The translations under genes and the position numbers were made by a program. From positions 153,937 to 217,936 of the forward strand of contig CANTFL010000471.1 in assembly GCA_947650285.1 (NCBI GenBank): DNA of 64,000 nt, written 5' to 3'. Each line of letters begins with the position of its first letter. Positions within the stretch are counted from its first letter, which is position 1. This stretch comes from Hyaloperonospora brassicae. Its lineage: Eukaryota; Oomycota; Peronosporomycetes; Peronosporales; Peronosporaceae. The notes below the pieces were generated by a model. The model was given only the letters and a program-made list of their open reading frames with translations. It was not told the DNA's origin and did not search any database. Shown piece after piece: positions 31,321-43,790 of the stretch.

Positions 31321-32979
31321 CCTACCGGCCGCAAAAAAGCAGAGAGGTTGCAGCTACTGACACCACTTACACGCCAAGTGGCTCATCGCAACAAACACTC
31401 ATCACCACCACTACCACTACCACGAACAAGACGCCAACATCTCGTGTCCGACATGAAAAGACACGTCTGTCATCACGGTCAACGTGAATGTATCTTGACA
31501 GCGTCTTACTCCCTTTCGATCAGATAGTAAGATTTCACAGCTCCAAAGTGGGTGATACTCCTAGGCCGCTCACTACATTCCGCAAACTTGTCATGTCAAT
31601 ACATACTTCCAGCATGAATATGCAGCATCTCAAGGAGTTTGAAAGACGATCAGTTTGCAACCGCGTAGCGCGTTGAACCGTCAACGAACCTACGACGAGA
31701 TAGGAAAGGAAGCGCTTTCGAAGGCGAAGTGCTGTGCAAAGCGGCAGAGGCCGCGCCCGCAAAGTCGGAAACAGCTCTGACGTCCGACACGGCATAGCAT
31801 GAGCCAGGTGCCACACAAACCGACTGACTGATGCGAAGGAAGTAGTGCCAGCGTATGCCAAACGATGGAAAGTAACGCATGCCCACCATCATCGCCGGCG
31901 CGGGGGAATCGCAGCGGAAAGCAGGTTCGCCGCCCTATGTCATTTAAATGAAACAATAAACCGCTGACTACCCTTAGCAACAACGTGAGCTTCACCAGGA
32001 CGTTGCCACCCCGCCACTCTAGCTAATTGCGTCATCTCTCGTCGGAAACGCATAGTCTACATCGAACGAGGCCTTTGTCTCATTTGCCGAGGAGAATGGA
32101 GACCGTATCTTCGGCGACGAAATCGACGACAGTTGCCAACAGCAGCGGTTGCAAATAGACGACCAGCAGCTTACCAATTGTCTTTCGCTGTATCCACCAG
32201 ACGAGTCGCCTCGAGTTAGCCAAAACTAGCAATAGCAGATGAGCTGACTTACGAGCAGAGTTTTTACTTAACAACACACATTAACTTATCCGCCTTTACA
32301 AATTAAGATCGACAACGACGAGAAGCTGCGAAGGGCTGCTCGGCATTGCTGCGTTCAAGCTACAAGGCAAGTCAATGGGTCGTTAATCGGGTTTCGTTGT
32401 CGTTACCACCACCTCGCACTACTCGCAAAGCAAAGAGCCGTCGTCATCATCTGCACTGCTTACTTACTGACGACATCGTCGGCGCAGGCGCTGGTATGCC
32501 TTCCGTTGCAGCTTTGTCTATCTATGGAGCTCGGAATTGATGCGAGTGAAGCCGTATTCACGTGTTGGCACTTCGCGGGTCACGACGTTCGTCTCCTCTA
32601 TATACCCTTATAGTTCCGCATCTATAGCGAGCTGCCTCGGTCATCTTTCTCGACACCTGCTCGACATCTAAAGTGCTTGCATTTGTAGTTTGCGGCGGAG
32701 GCAATTCTCCAGAAAGTGGAAATCTGCGGCGATCGTGGGCCCTTCCGTCGTGGCCGATCGTTGTAATGGACATTGTAATCGTCTACGGATTGCACACTTT
32801 CGCAACGTTGGAAGTACACGGACACGTGTTCTTCACCATTTACGTTCTTCACAATGCATTAGGTCGGCAGACTGGTGCGCTTGGCCGTGTGAGATGAGAA
32901 AAGTGCCATGTCGGATGAGGTGCTGCGTTGCGGAGTCATTGCGATAGTTTACGCGAATGCAGCTAAAAACTGGACGATG

Positions 32980-33003
32980 CGTACCAGGACACGTCCTGGT
33001 ACG
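32980..33003. repeat. 11-bp palindrome with 2-base centre
   Basis: CGTACCAGGAC-AC-GTCCTGGTACG. It could be a hairpin, a protein-binding site, or two abutting inverted transposon ends; no neighbour explains it. Confidence 0.6.
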
Positions 33004-33582
33004 TGGGCTTCGCGATCGTCTATTTACGTGTTGTTATGTGCAGGACCCTTGACACTCTGAGCCACGACACAGCTGAAGGTGCACCTTGTCGTGGGTGATA
33101 CCTGTGTATGCGGGGCACCCCACGATGGCTGGAGGAAGCAACACTTGCTGATATGCGTGAGCTCGGGCCTCACGTAGAGCTCTTGCCGCTTCTCGGTGTT
33201 TGCAGAATGCGACAGCCTTCAGCCAACCGATGCGAGTTTTCTAGTATCGAGAGACGCGCGATACTGAAGAGGTGGGTCCGCCTCGGAAGATTGCCGCGTT
33301 TCGTTCGGTCCATTGTGCATTTGGCAGATAGAGCTTGAAAGGAATCAGATGCGCTGAAATTCGGTCCTTGTTGCAGTGCAAACATCGTGGTAACGGTCTT
33401 ACACGCGCTGACATAGTCGGCGGGGTAACCTTGGAGCTCGACAGTTGACCCAGCGGCCCAAGTGTTTGACACTTCAGAGCGCTTTGCGGTTATGCCAGTC
33501 CAGTGTCGAATGAGGCTACGTTAGCACGTTCGTGCGCTTGGGCGGTCCCAGAAGTGTGTGCTGCGGTCTCTCTGCACCCCTT

Positions 33583-33668
33583 GCATGTCAGCAGTCTCCT
33601 CCAGTCGTTCTCTACCGGGCGTTCAGCATGTCAGCAGTCTCCTCCAGTCGTTTTCTGCCGGGCGTTTG
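33583..33668. repeat. 43-bp direct repeat, two copies
   Basis: GCATGTCAGCAGTCTCCTCC... starts at 33583 and again at 33626 with few differences, an immediate tandem duplication. Confidence 0.75.
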
Positions 33669-34739
33669 GCGTGTAAAAGGTTGAGTTGCTTAATTGCGTA
33701 TGTCCAGACGAGCTACAGAGTTTACGTGCCTGCTTGCCGACGGTAAAACGGTTGCATGAATCCTGGTTTACCAACTTTGTTTTTACTCGTAGACGGCCCC
33801 GTCATTTCACGCAAACATACGCCGACTGCGACGTGCCCCCTCCTGCAGAGCCTACGTCGACGACGGTCGCCCCGTTACCGGGACCTGCGATGCCAGCTGT
33901 GTGCGATGTGACAGGGGTTGCTGTCTTATGACGGGAAACTCTTCTGCAACGGTCCTGTCCGTTTTGGAGTCGGGAGAGGTGTCGTTAACAGACGAGGGGG
34001 CTGGCCAGAGTATCGTCTCTCGCTACATTGACGCCATTGCTTGAGGAGTGCATGCAGCAAAAGTTTCGGGCATGGCCACATTGCGTGACCGCATGGCCCA
34101 AGTACCGGGTAAGGATGCGGCACTTGGGAGCGGCGCCCTGCCTCTCATCCGGGTCGTGGATACACTATATTACCCGTCCTTCAAGATGTGGATAGTCCCA
34201 TCTGACGACCAGCTACTGCGAGGCAAATCGCCTTTTGATGAGGGATGCAGGATCACTACGACGCCTTGCGATGTACTCGAGTGTCCTGTGCTCTGTGATG
34301 AGAAGGGAGAGGCGGCGTCCATACAATGCACGACTGCGCCGTCCTCTAGACTGTTTACGTGCGAAGCTGTTATGCAAGAATCAAGTCGAAAAGCCGGTCT
34401 CCACTGAGCTAACTTTTCGTCTAGGATGGTACGCGCTGAGCTGCTGCATACTAGGGCAAGGAAGAAAGCAGTGGCGCAACAGCTCCAATCTCAGGTCTGG
34501 AACCATGACAATAATCTATTTGACTACCAAGTGTGGACAGCGTGTAGAGTCGCCACGAAGCAGCTAAATATGTTGCCCGCTAAACGTCCAGAGGCCAAAG
34601 CCTCCGAGCAGTCTGAGGTGTCACGGATTGACAGAAAATTCGCGGCACGTCTTTCGGGACTGTCCGAAGGCGCACGAGAATCAGGGTAAGTTGTTTCGTG
34701 TCACTGGACGGACGGAAGCTACTGATTCTCGACCAGCGG

Positions 34740-35240
34740 GGTCCAGTCACTTCTATGACTGTGGGATCCGTCGTGCTCCAGTTGGTTTTCCGGTTGACCT
34801 ACACTGCCGTGCTATTTGACTTTGCCCACCAGGAAGTAGATACACCGTTGTAGTGCATCATGCTCCGTGACTTCTCCATTATCGTTTGATTTATACTCGT
34901 AGCCCCTCTATTTTGCTGAGAGCTGTATGGAATAGTCTACAGGTGTACAATACCGTTACGCTGGAGATTCCCTTTATGGCCTTGTTCGCGAACTCGGTGC
35001 CGTTGTCAGAGCGTAGACACTTAATGCGCTCTACCCACTGATTCTCGTACATGGTATAAATACCCGAATCTTCTCATCACTTCGATGGTTTTCGTGATTA
35101 ATATGCCACAACGTTTGTACGTGGTCGTCAACACTTCCCAATTTGCACTTTTATACGCAAGTTACACCTTTGGGACGTGGAAGTGTGCCACCACCAATGC
35201 GACCGGCGAACGGCAGCGAGATACGCAGCGCTGCTTTATA
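34740..35240 (-). pseudogene. Ty1/Copia integrase relic (G)
   Basis: On the minus strand W-V-E-R-I-K-C-L-R-S-D-N-G-T-E-F (about 35042-34990) holds the second catalytic Asp of a Copia integrase. After a frameshift T-I-P-Y-S-S-Q-Q-N-R (about 34920-34885) matches the T-P-Y-S-P-Q-Q-N-G block before the catalytic Glu, then I-M-E-K-S-R-S-M-M-H and S-T-S-W-W-A. It is a fragment only; other Copia domains are not seen nearby. Confidence 0.65.
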
Positions 35241-35444
35241 GCTCAAGAGGCGGCGCAGCACGCCCGTGCTGCGTGATCACCTTCCCTATATCTCCGAGGG
35301 TCGAGGGATGGATGACGGGGGAGGCGGCAGTACGCCTATGTGCCCCGAAGTTGTTGGGGAAGGGCGTGACACGGTCGACCCGGGCGTCGTATAAAGGCGA
35401 TAGGTCGTCGACACTCTTAAGCTGATACTGTCAGTGGGGTCGGC

Positions 35445-35564
35445 GACGTTCGCCGACCTAATTTTGACGACATTCGCCGACCGAACTCGAACGAATATCG
35501 CCGATCGGACCTTAACGACATCCACCGACCTGACCCTGCCGACTCTCATCGAGCTAATCCGGAC
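35445..35564. repeat. 24-bp tandem repeat, 5 units, before LINE H
   Basis: Five 24-bp units of the type GACNTTCGCCGACCNNANNNTNAC, 26 bp before the first LINE ORF1 frame (ATG at 35590). Tandem repeats are common in LINE 5' untranslated regions and can act as promoters, so this may mark the 5' end of LINE H. As eight-codon units they also give an open minus-strand repeat frame. Confidence 0.7.
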
Positions 35565-35589
35565 AGTGTAGGGCGCCCGTTATCCGCTT

Positions 35590-36300
35590 ATGGTGATGCT
35601 GGGACCGATGCTTCTCAGGATAAGAGGGCTCCGCGCGTCCATCAGGGCGTGGGTTAAGAAGGTGGACGATGATCTGCGTCCAACGTATCTGCTTGAGGAA
35701 GAAGCTCTTGCGGGATGGATAATGGGGAGCATCGTTTTGTCGTCTCCGCCTGAGTTTCTGCTCTGCACGCACCCGCGGGCTACAAAGATAGGGATGCTTG
35801 ATCTTTTAGACGCGTACCTCGAAGGCAAGGTTATCCTAATTGTGCCTCCGTATGTGCGTATGCCTCAATACATCGCGGAGAAGACGTTGCTTCTCTAACT
35901 CGTGGAACGACACGAAGGAGAGACGGAACCTGATGTCACGAGTCGCGAACTGGTCAAGTGTGCCAAGCAGATGAGTTTAGACGCCGACACGAGGCGCCTG
36001 ACTTTCATTATGCCGGATCAAGCAGCTGCTGCGAGCTGGCATGCCAAGACAATTCTGTTCCGCGGTAAGCGCCTTCAGATGCTGTGTCCAGCAAAACTGG
36101 AGCACGACGACATTACTACTCCATTTCAATCTGCTTCTTCGCTTAACAGACACCACTTGCACTATCAAGTCCGGGTCCTAGTCAATGGAGTGGCGGCAAG
36201 CTTGGTTCAAGCGATTCTGGCGTCCAGTGTGTCCTGTGCGGTGACATCTGTGACTCGTAATGCTCACACGGCTCGACGGTGTATGTTTCAAATTTTTTAG
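35590..36300 (+). pseudogene. LINE H ORF1, first part
   Basis: Two open pieces in the same frame (35590-35898 and 35902-36300) are split by one TAA. The first has V-D-D-D-L-R-P-T-Y-L-L-E-E-E-A and M-L-D-L-L-D-A-Y-L-E-G-K; the second has T-R-R-L-T-F-I-M-P-D-Q-A-A-A-A-S-W and I-L-F-R-G-K-R-L-Q. This resembles the RNA-binding ORF1 region of oomycete L1-like elements, though no zinc knuckle is visible. The assignment rests on position ahead of the endonuclease. Confidence 0.45.
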
Positions 36301-36925
36301 TAGCGACTTTTGACGCGGCGTCTCAATTCGAACAACTCAAGCTAGTTACGCACATCGCAACCTTCAACACGGAGATCTTCCTCCACCATTTTAGGCACTT
36401 CCAACGCGTTCCCTGTTTCACCTGCTACTCCCTTATCACTTGAGTTCCAAGTGCGGCGGACGCAAAGGCGCTTATCACGTTCAGCATCACCGAGAGTTCA
36501 CCGATGAAATCAATTACTCCGCCTCACGTCAGTGGGTTGATATTTGACCACTAGGACGTTGCCGGTCGCATGCAGCATGTCTCTGGAAAGGCGGACTATC
36601 TGGCGGCTACCCCGGCAAGCTGAAAGCGGATGGCGACAAGGCTCCCCTGTTGAGTGAGGTATCGAAGACACCTCCTCGTGCTGCTCACTCGGGCGCTACC
36701 GCCGCGTATCCGGTCGCGGGATGCCAGACCTCTCGTGGCGGTGCTACTCGCGTCAATGGAACGTCGACGACCGAGTGATTCGACCCTGGCGCGAACAAGA
36801 AAAAGCGGGATGTGCGTCCCCCGGTGGCGCCGTCCAGTCCAGCCGCGGGACCTCCAGTGAAACCAACCACGCATTCGTAGTCCACCACGATTGACGATTC
36901 ACGACAGTCGCCTCTACCGAAGTCA

Positions 36926-38372
36926 ATGACTACTTCACAAAAAAGTCTGTGGCCACGGTCACAGCAAAAAAGACACCACCTAAGCCAGCTAAGGCCACGG
37001 GTCGTCCCAAGGGCGTTTCGAAAATTTTACAATTTGCGCCAACGCCCTCTGGCTCCATCAAGGCGATTAATCAGCGCCCTCGGTCTCTTCGGGAACTGGG
37101 CCAATTACTGCGTTACAATTCTGCAGTTGCTGCCGCGGTTCCCACCTCCTGCCCCGGGTACCGACTTATCTTTTCTTACGAAGGCATTGAAGGAGACGGC
37201 GCTTGAATCCGCTCGATTACAAGTATCGGTTTCACAAGAAGAGGTCGAGGGAATTACTTGCGCAGCCGCACAGAAGCAGCGCGAGGCTGACACCAAAGGC
37301 CTGCTACTTCGAAGCTCTTGATCAGCCACTCAAAGCAGTTATTGATTCTGACACCCAGGGTAATGAGGTGCATGCCTCAATCGACGATGGAGAATTGCGG
37401 CAATTGAAGTATGAATACCGTGCCGCGGGCGCAGTGGCGAGCCGAGCGATCATGGACACAAAGACCGCAGCGAAAGTACTAAAAACTCTGACTCGCCGAT
37501 TGACAAGGAGTACACCGAAAACGAAGCTTGTTACCAAGGTCAAGGTTCCGCGAGAGCTTACACCACCCCACGAGTTGCCTGCTGCACAGGCGGAAAGATG
37601 CAGAGAGAGATGTCGGTCCATGATCTAGCGTTTGCTGGTCTCTTATATTCGCCGCAAACGGGGTATCACAGGTGGGGCGCCAGAACCACCACCTCGCCCG
37701 GTGCCGTTAGCGGTGGATCCTCATCCTCCGGGACCATCGGACCTGCCACCGACGTGCCTTCAGGAGTTAATAGGGCGGCAGCCGCAGTATCTCGATGTAT
37801 CGATGGAGGAGAGCACCGCTGCGTTTGGTGACACCATGTGCCTTGACGATATGGATGAAGGGGCTGTAACCCCGTTTCCCGGTGCTGCTAAGGTACCTAT
37901 TCTAGTGTACGTGGCCAAAGCGATTGAGGAAGAGCTCAAGGCCTCGCTTGGAGTACTCGAGGACCCCAAAACGGGTGCTTCTGGCTCGCCAAACAGCCCT
38001 GACGCTGTTTTTATCGATGTATGTGGCCTACGTTCGTGCTTTCGGTATCACGACCAGACTTTACGTGAAACCAGAGTGCGCAACATCCAGACACCGCATC
38101 TACTGCGGTGGCGGCAGCTGCTGAGCCGAAGAGTACGAAATGTTTTAGCCAACACGCCTGCGATTCGCGAATGGGTCATCCGGCACAAAGCTGTTACAAC
38201 ACTTCTGTCTACCAAGTCAGTTGAATTAAAGGGACAAATGGCGTGGATAACCACGTGTACCCTGGACTTGGCGAGACTTGTATCTGGTCTCCCTTATCCA
38301 ATTGCTAATCTCGCCTTGATGCCGGGGTCAACTCTTCGTTCGTTTGGAAATGCCATTAATAGTGAATCTTAA
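36926..38372 (+). pseudogene. LINE H ORF1, second part
   Basis: After about 600 bp of broken sequence, frames at 36949-37206, 37203-37628 and 37632-38372 follow one another with shifts. They contain a basic A-K-K-T-P-P-K-P-A-K-A-T-G-R-P-K-G segment, a helical S-L-R-E-L-G-Q-L-L stretch, an acidic E-E-S-T-A-A-F segment and, in the last 246 codons, L-R-W-R-Q-L-L-S-R-R-V-R-N-V-L. No catalytic motif is seen. The likely role is RNA binding and particle formation for the LINE; alternatively part of it may be an unrelated gene remnant. Confidence 0.4.
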
Positions 38373-38643
38373 CTTGCTGTTACCCGGCTCCATACCACAC
38401 ACACACCGATGCCACCCTTCGCGATCTGTGTACAAGTTGGGCCGCCACGGCAAATCTTCAAACCGGTCAAATACGCTGGAGAACGACAAACAATGTTCAA
38501 CGGTAGAGACGATTTTACAAAGTACAGCCTGATTTGTTGTGCGTGACAGTCGTCGAACCGCTTGGTGACTTAAACATTGGGAAGTTCTCAATGTTCTTTG
38601 CGTTTTGCTACCACAGCTCGTACTCATTCATCTTTAGAAATGC

Positions 38644-39798
38644 GTGGTAATGCAGCAAACGAAGGCTGTGCTATACCACCTCTCCACCGAGGTGCGCGCG
38701 GCGGTCGTCGGTAATCTCTGCAAACCTGCCAACGGGCAACCGGCGCTTTACCTTATCGCTCGCGATGGTCAGCTAATGGAAAGCACTACTGAGGGTGTCT
38801 TGGATGAGATAGGGGGTGCACCGGCTCGGAGCATGCCTCATCGTCGTCGTACACTTTTATCGAAGGAGTCCCGTCAGCCGCGCAATAACAGAATCGGTCT
38901 CCATTCGCAGAATGTCGCGGGATTCTTCAACTTTCTGAAACACCGCTCATCTTGGTTTAGTCATTTCCGACAGAGCGAATCTCGAGGAACCATGGATTTG
39001 GTTCTTCTACAGGAAACGAGTGTCACTATTGGTGAGTCGGTTACTATGAAAAAGATTTACTCGTCCTCCTGGGGCTTTGTCCACCAGCGCGGACGCTCAT
39101 TGTGGACCGAGTCAGAGCACGCTAAAGGTGGAGTGGCGATGTTATTGAACCCCTACTCATCGGTCACTCAAATGGTCCCGTGGTCTGAGGCGCATTAGAC
39201 GGCGCACTGGATGGCTGTTCAGCTCACGCTCCTGGGAGAAACAGTTCTTGTTGTCAACGTGTATGCACCAAGTGTCAAAACTGATCGGGAGTCGATGTTC
39301 GAGAGACTTCTACTTCTTCTACAGGCATACGACGGACCCATGTTTGTTGGTGGAGACTTCAACTGTACGTTAGAGCCGCGACTGGACCGTTCCTTAATAT
39401 CTCCACCCGGACGATACGATTCTTTGGCGTTGCGACGGCTTTTCGGTCGAGCGCAGCTCAGTGATGTTCTTGATGGTGAAATGGAGATCGCCGAGGAAGC
39501 GAGAGATGTACCGGCATTTTACGCGGCGGTTCACACTCATTTCTACACTCTGTCGGACGGTGGTTCGGCGAGTTCGCGACTAGAAAGGTGGTTTGTGAGT
39601 TCTCGGCATTCTGATTGGATTCGAAACGTTGCTATGTCGGTACCTGGTCCTGCCGCCGACCACAATGACATCATCATCTGTATCGGCGTGCACCGTCAAG
39701 TGGTGCGTGTCCGGACGCCGAGGCGCGTGTATCCTGTTCCAGGTTGTGCACACGCGGCCGCGCATAAAGCCATCATTGCGGCCTTTGCGCTGCCTTAG
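38644..39798 (+). pseudogene. APE-type endonuclease of LINE H
   Basis: A single frame broken by one TAG (39196-39198). Motifs in order: G-L-H-S-Q-N-V-A-G-F (first Asn), L-V-L-L-Q-E-T-S (catalytic Glu), G-G-V-A-M-L-L, V-V-N-V-Y-A-P, F-V-G-G-D-F-N-C-T-L (Asp/Asn pair) and A-D-H-N-D-I (the S-D-H box, with Ala for Ser). This enzyme nicks target DNA so that RT can prime from the break. Apart from the stop the domain is well preserved. Confidence 0.8.
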
Positions 39799-40220
39799 CT
39801 TCGAGCTGACGTGATTATATCTGTCCCGGCGTCGAACTATACCACAGCTTGGAGCTTGGCCGACTGGTGGGCCGACTGGAAGATATAGCTTCGTAAAGTT
39901 CTTTTGGCGGCTACCAAAATCGCTCGTCAAGGCCTGACAAAAAGCTATCGGCAGCGACCGTATCGTCTCTATGTACGATTGGATACTGCTTTCCTGGTGG
40001 CGCGTACCCTTGATACCTGATCTTGTGGCGAAAATGAAAGCTGCGACCAGCCTCGCACCCCCGATACTCCGACGGAACTTCGGCGTAAAGTGGAAGAGTG
40101 TCGACGCTTATGGCAACGGACCAAGAAGAAATCCTTCTCGTACAGCACACGTGCACGCATGGATAGACGTCCCGCCGATATTACGCCCGGGTATCGACTA
40201 CTTTGTAGGACAACACCATC

Positions 40221-41429
40221 GTGTCTCTGGAGGGAAAAGCGACATCTGGGCCGAATCGGTCCCAGGAATTGGCTGAAATAATGGCTGACGGCTGGAAGCG
40301 TCTTATGACTCATTATTTTGCCTATCCCTACACTGCCGCCGCGTTCCTTTTCCGGGCCACCCCTCCGGACCGGGTTGTTGATTCTACTGTGACAACGAAT
40401 ATATCGACCGATGATGTGCGTTCGGTTTTGAAAAGACTTAAACGTGGGGCCGGAAAAAATCAACAACACATTATACGGCGATTTTGCGGACACGCCGGTC
40501 CCATGCTCGCGACATTTTACACCAAATGGCTTACGTGCAGCGTGTTCCCGGCGTCTTTTGGTGAAGCAAATTTTCAGTGTTTACAAAAATCTCCATCCTC
40601 TGCCTTGCCTATTGATCATCTCCCGATCGCTCTTTTCAACTGTGGCTACAAGCTATTTACCAAAATTCTTTCGTTTCGGGTGCGGCCATTGCTGTCGCAA
40701 CTCGTCCTGCCGGCTCAAGTTGGTTCTGATCAGAAGCGATCGATCCATACGGCTCTTGATATTTTCGCGGCGATACGAAAAGCTGCAATTTTGGACAGCG
40801 TTCTTAATGGAGCAATTGTTCTGCTTCACCATTTTGCAAAGGCGTACGCGACATTGCAACGTCCATATTTACTATCGGCGTTGACATGGCTTGGGTTTTC
40901 ACCCCACTTCTTATGCGTCGTGGCAGCACTACACCACGACACCACGTGCCGTTTTCTCGTCAATGGATATAGCTCAAGTCGACGTACCGTTACTTGTAGA
41001 GTACGGCAAGGGTATCCCCTTGCGCCACTGCTCTTTATTCTCGCCCTCGATAGCGTCTATAGGGTGCTTCAAGCGCGGGAGGACATTCATGGTGTACCTA
41101 CCACATCTGGCGGGCAGACAACTGAGCTCAACGTCTCTGGATATGCCGATGATACTGCTGTTTACCTTTACGATCGGTCTGCAATTTTGTCGGTTATCGC
41201 TATCCTCGATGATTTTGATCACGTGTCCGGTCCTTGGACAAATCGGGCGAAATCAATGGTCATCGAGCTGGACCCTCTCGAATCAGCGCAACCTGTAACC
41301 ACCTGTGGACATACTATGATGGCCCCGAGCAGCACTTGCAGGATTCTTGGTGTTCGAGTGGGACAACATGTTGCAATGGCCGAGTGTTTGAATAAGTGTA
41401 CCAGTCTCTCTGGAGCCGACGTGTCATAG
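40221..41429 (+). pseudogene. reverse transcriptase of LINE H
   Basis: A 402-codon open frame with RT motifs in order: K-R-L-K-R-G-A-G-K-N (fingers), R-P-L-L-S-Q-L-V-L-P-A-Q-V-G (motif 2 area), then A-I-V-L-L-H-H-F-A-K-A-Y-A-T in place of the D-F-x-K-A-Y-D of motif A. Here Asp becomes His and the final Asp becomes Ala. R-Q-G-Y-P-L-A-P-L-L-F and G-Y-A-D-D-T-A-V-Y-L (catalytic A-D-D intact) follow. Loss of the motif A Asp means it should not polymerise even where the frame is open. Confidence 0.8.
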
Positions 41430-43041
41430 CGCGAGAGAAGACTCACACGGTGGAACAACGAGCGCAGCTCGCCAGTGCTATCGCTGTTCACAAGATTACG
41501 TTTTTAGCACGGAACTGTTAGCCTCCTCCCGCCGCGGTTACCAGACTGCACAGCTTAATTCTTGACTTTATATGGGGCGTCCGCGTTGGCAAGCGGTCCC
41601 GGCCGTGGGTCCCTTCCGTGATAGCTTCTTTACCAATCCAGCAGAGGAACCTGGCGGTGGCTTGTAGATGGACGGAATTGATAACTATAGCAGCAACAGC
41701 AGTTAGAAAATGGGTAGCTACTTTTTCTTCTAAGGACTTACTAATTGGTGATTACTTGTAAGGATTGTGCGGGCAAGGTCCGGCTTACATCACGCCTTGT
41801 TAGACTGAAGACAAACATCCTCGGTATCGAGCGACGCTCTTGCAAACCGGGTCCGACATTGTTGGAGTTTGAGCGGCTCGAAACGCTCGCCAAGGTGCGA
41901 CCAGGGAGGTCTGGCGACGTGCATTCGCGTTTATGGCGCGCGTTGCAGTCGCGTATAATGAAGACGGTAGTGTCACACTTGATGTTTGGCAGGTGCTTGA
42001 TGATCGACTGCACGCTCGGATGCGCACTGAAATTGTGGCGTCGGGGCGATTTGATCACCGATGGCTTGTCCACGCCACGCTCAAGGATACGTCGTGGCTG
42101 CGAGATCGACGGGGTCCGGCTTACACATTAAACAGAGCCGCCTTTGCCCTGGGTTTGACTTACCTTGGCGAGGCAATGTCTTGGACGACTTTGCAGACTG
42201 GCATTGTCTTGTTCTCTCCCACGCGTGACATGGCGACCCAGTCTATGGCGAAGAGACGGTATTTCGGGTCCTTCTGCCTCGCGCTTCGTTACCATTTCTC
42301 GTCTCTGTTCTATCGGGTGCTGGAACCTGGGTCCCTAATTTCGTACTCAACGAAGGTGCCCCAATTTCAAGACTGGCTCCTCACTCGTGAAGGTACATCT
42401 CTCCTGAATTTCAAGACGGGCATGTAATGTGGGTTGCAACCCATCTCGCCGATGACGGCGTGCGATATCGCCGCGTCCTCATCCAGTGGGACTCCTGTCC
42501 ACTTTGGCGCGCATCCGATGCTCACGCGGGTTGTCCACCTCTGGGCCGGTCGTCGACGGTGGCGGCAACATCAAAATATCCTCAAACAGCCTATTTCCCG
42601 GCGGCGCTATATGAAAGGAACTCGACAGCTCGAGTAACGGGTTGCAAAGGCGGACTTTCAAGTGATATCGGAAGGTTCAACATTGATCACGTGAGGATAT
42701 CAGATGAATTCGGGCGTCCTTTCCGACCAACGCTCAGACGATATATCGGCCGAAGAGTAACCATTTCCCGCTCTGGAATTTGGGCACAGCAAGGTCTGTC
42801 GTTCCCCGTACTTGAGTGTGTGGATGCAGTATCAGCTCTGGCAAGACATATCTTTCGGACATACCCTAGCGCGCGTCGACACTGGAAATACCTCCTTTAT
42901 CGGTGGCGATGGCTTGGTGCTTTCCACGAGGATGACTTGCATGTCTGGGTGTTTGGACTGGACATCCCGGAGATTCCTCCCAACGCCTCGGTTGTTGTCA
43001 AGCAATCTACTAACAAAGGCGCTTATTTATTAAAAGCTTAG
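41430..43041 (+). pseudogene. RT-RNase H connector of LINE H, with zinc-finger-like block
   Basis: Frames 41933-42427 and 42427-43041 plus shorter pieces give the long post-RT region of oomycete LINEs: V-T-R-L-H-S-L-I-L-D-F-I-W-G near 41540, W-L-V-H-A-T-L-K-D near 42060, and near 42840 the block A-R-H-I-F-R-T-Y-P-S-A-R-R-H-W. That block corresponds to H-V-F-W-x-C-P-S-A-R-R-H-W with the Cys lost. LINE D has a parallel block at about 20830. Confidence 0.65.
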
Positions 43042-43349
43042 GCTGCGGTCTTCCCGGCAGATCGAGAGCTGTGGCGTTTTGTCGTATCAACGACTTTTCA
43101 TACCATCTGTGTCGAGCGCCTTCGCCGCATGGATGCATCGTCTATACTCCAGGACGTTTAAACAGCTAGGGCCAAGCTTATCTTTCGCCAGTCGGTTCGA
43201 AGGGTCCGTGGATCAATCTACCATCCCGACATGGGGGAGGACGGGCAACTGTTTGCGCACGTACGGTCGGCCTTGGCTGATACCCTCCTCTGCTACGACG
43301 AATCTCTTTTGCTGCACGATGACCTATCGAACGAAGCCCAGGAGGGCTC

Positions 43350-43772
43350 TACACTCTCTTTTTCGACGGAGGATCCCGCGGAAATCCAGGTCCAGGCGGA
43401 GCTGGATCTGTTATTGTCCGACTCCACGTTCCGACGCACGCCGCATGCGTTTTGTGGTTAGCGAGAGTGGTCTATGCCGATGCCGATACCGCTAACAATA
43501 TCGATGAATATTGGAGGTTCGTCCGCGGACTTCGGCGAGCTAAGGCCAGCGACTACGTACCCCTGCATGTCATTGGGGACGGTGCCCTTGGGCTTGCGCA
43601 ACTCCGAACACGACATCCTCCACCCAAGCAGTGCCTGGTGCGGTTATTCACCGAAGCAAGCGCCGTCGCTAACGATATCAATATCTCCAGCTGGGGACAT
43701 CATTATCGCACCCACAACAAAATGACGGATCGACTGGCGAATATCGCTATGGACACAGGAGCTTCGATTTAA
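43350..43772 (+). pseudogene. RNase H domain of LINE H
   Basis: The frame through 43350-43772 reads F-F-D-G-G-S-R-G-N-P-G-P-G-G-A-G (first catalytic Asp present), then V-I-G-D-G-A-L-G-L-A-Q-L (Asp kept) and H-N-K-M-T-D-R-L-A-N-I-A-M-D (last Asp kept). The usual W-x-E-Y-x-G helix shows as D-E-Y-W-R-F-V-R-G. It ends S-I-stop at 43772. Confidence 0.75.
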
Positions 43773-43790
43773 GCGCACACTTCATCTAAC

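Larger units (their letters stand above)
31321..34730. other. unassigned region with short open frames
   Basis: No recognisable protein family. The longer frames (minus 32852-32622 with Y-K-C-K-H-F-R-C-R-A-G-V-E; minus 33472-33170; plus 34048-34407; plus 34426-34689) look locally coding-like, but none has a known motif, a clear start context or introns I could confirm. The composition suggests old transposon debris. Confidence 0.35.
35445..43790 (+). mobile_element. LINE H, near full length, decayed
   Basis: In order on the + strand: tandem-repeat leader, ORF1-like region (35590-38372), APE endonuclease (38644-39798), reverse transcriptase (40221-41429), connector with a zinc-finger-like block (41430-43041) and RNase H (43350-43772). 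Breaks are frameshifts and single stops. No poly(A) tail or target duplication could be identified. Confidence 0.75.
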
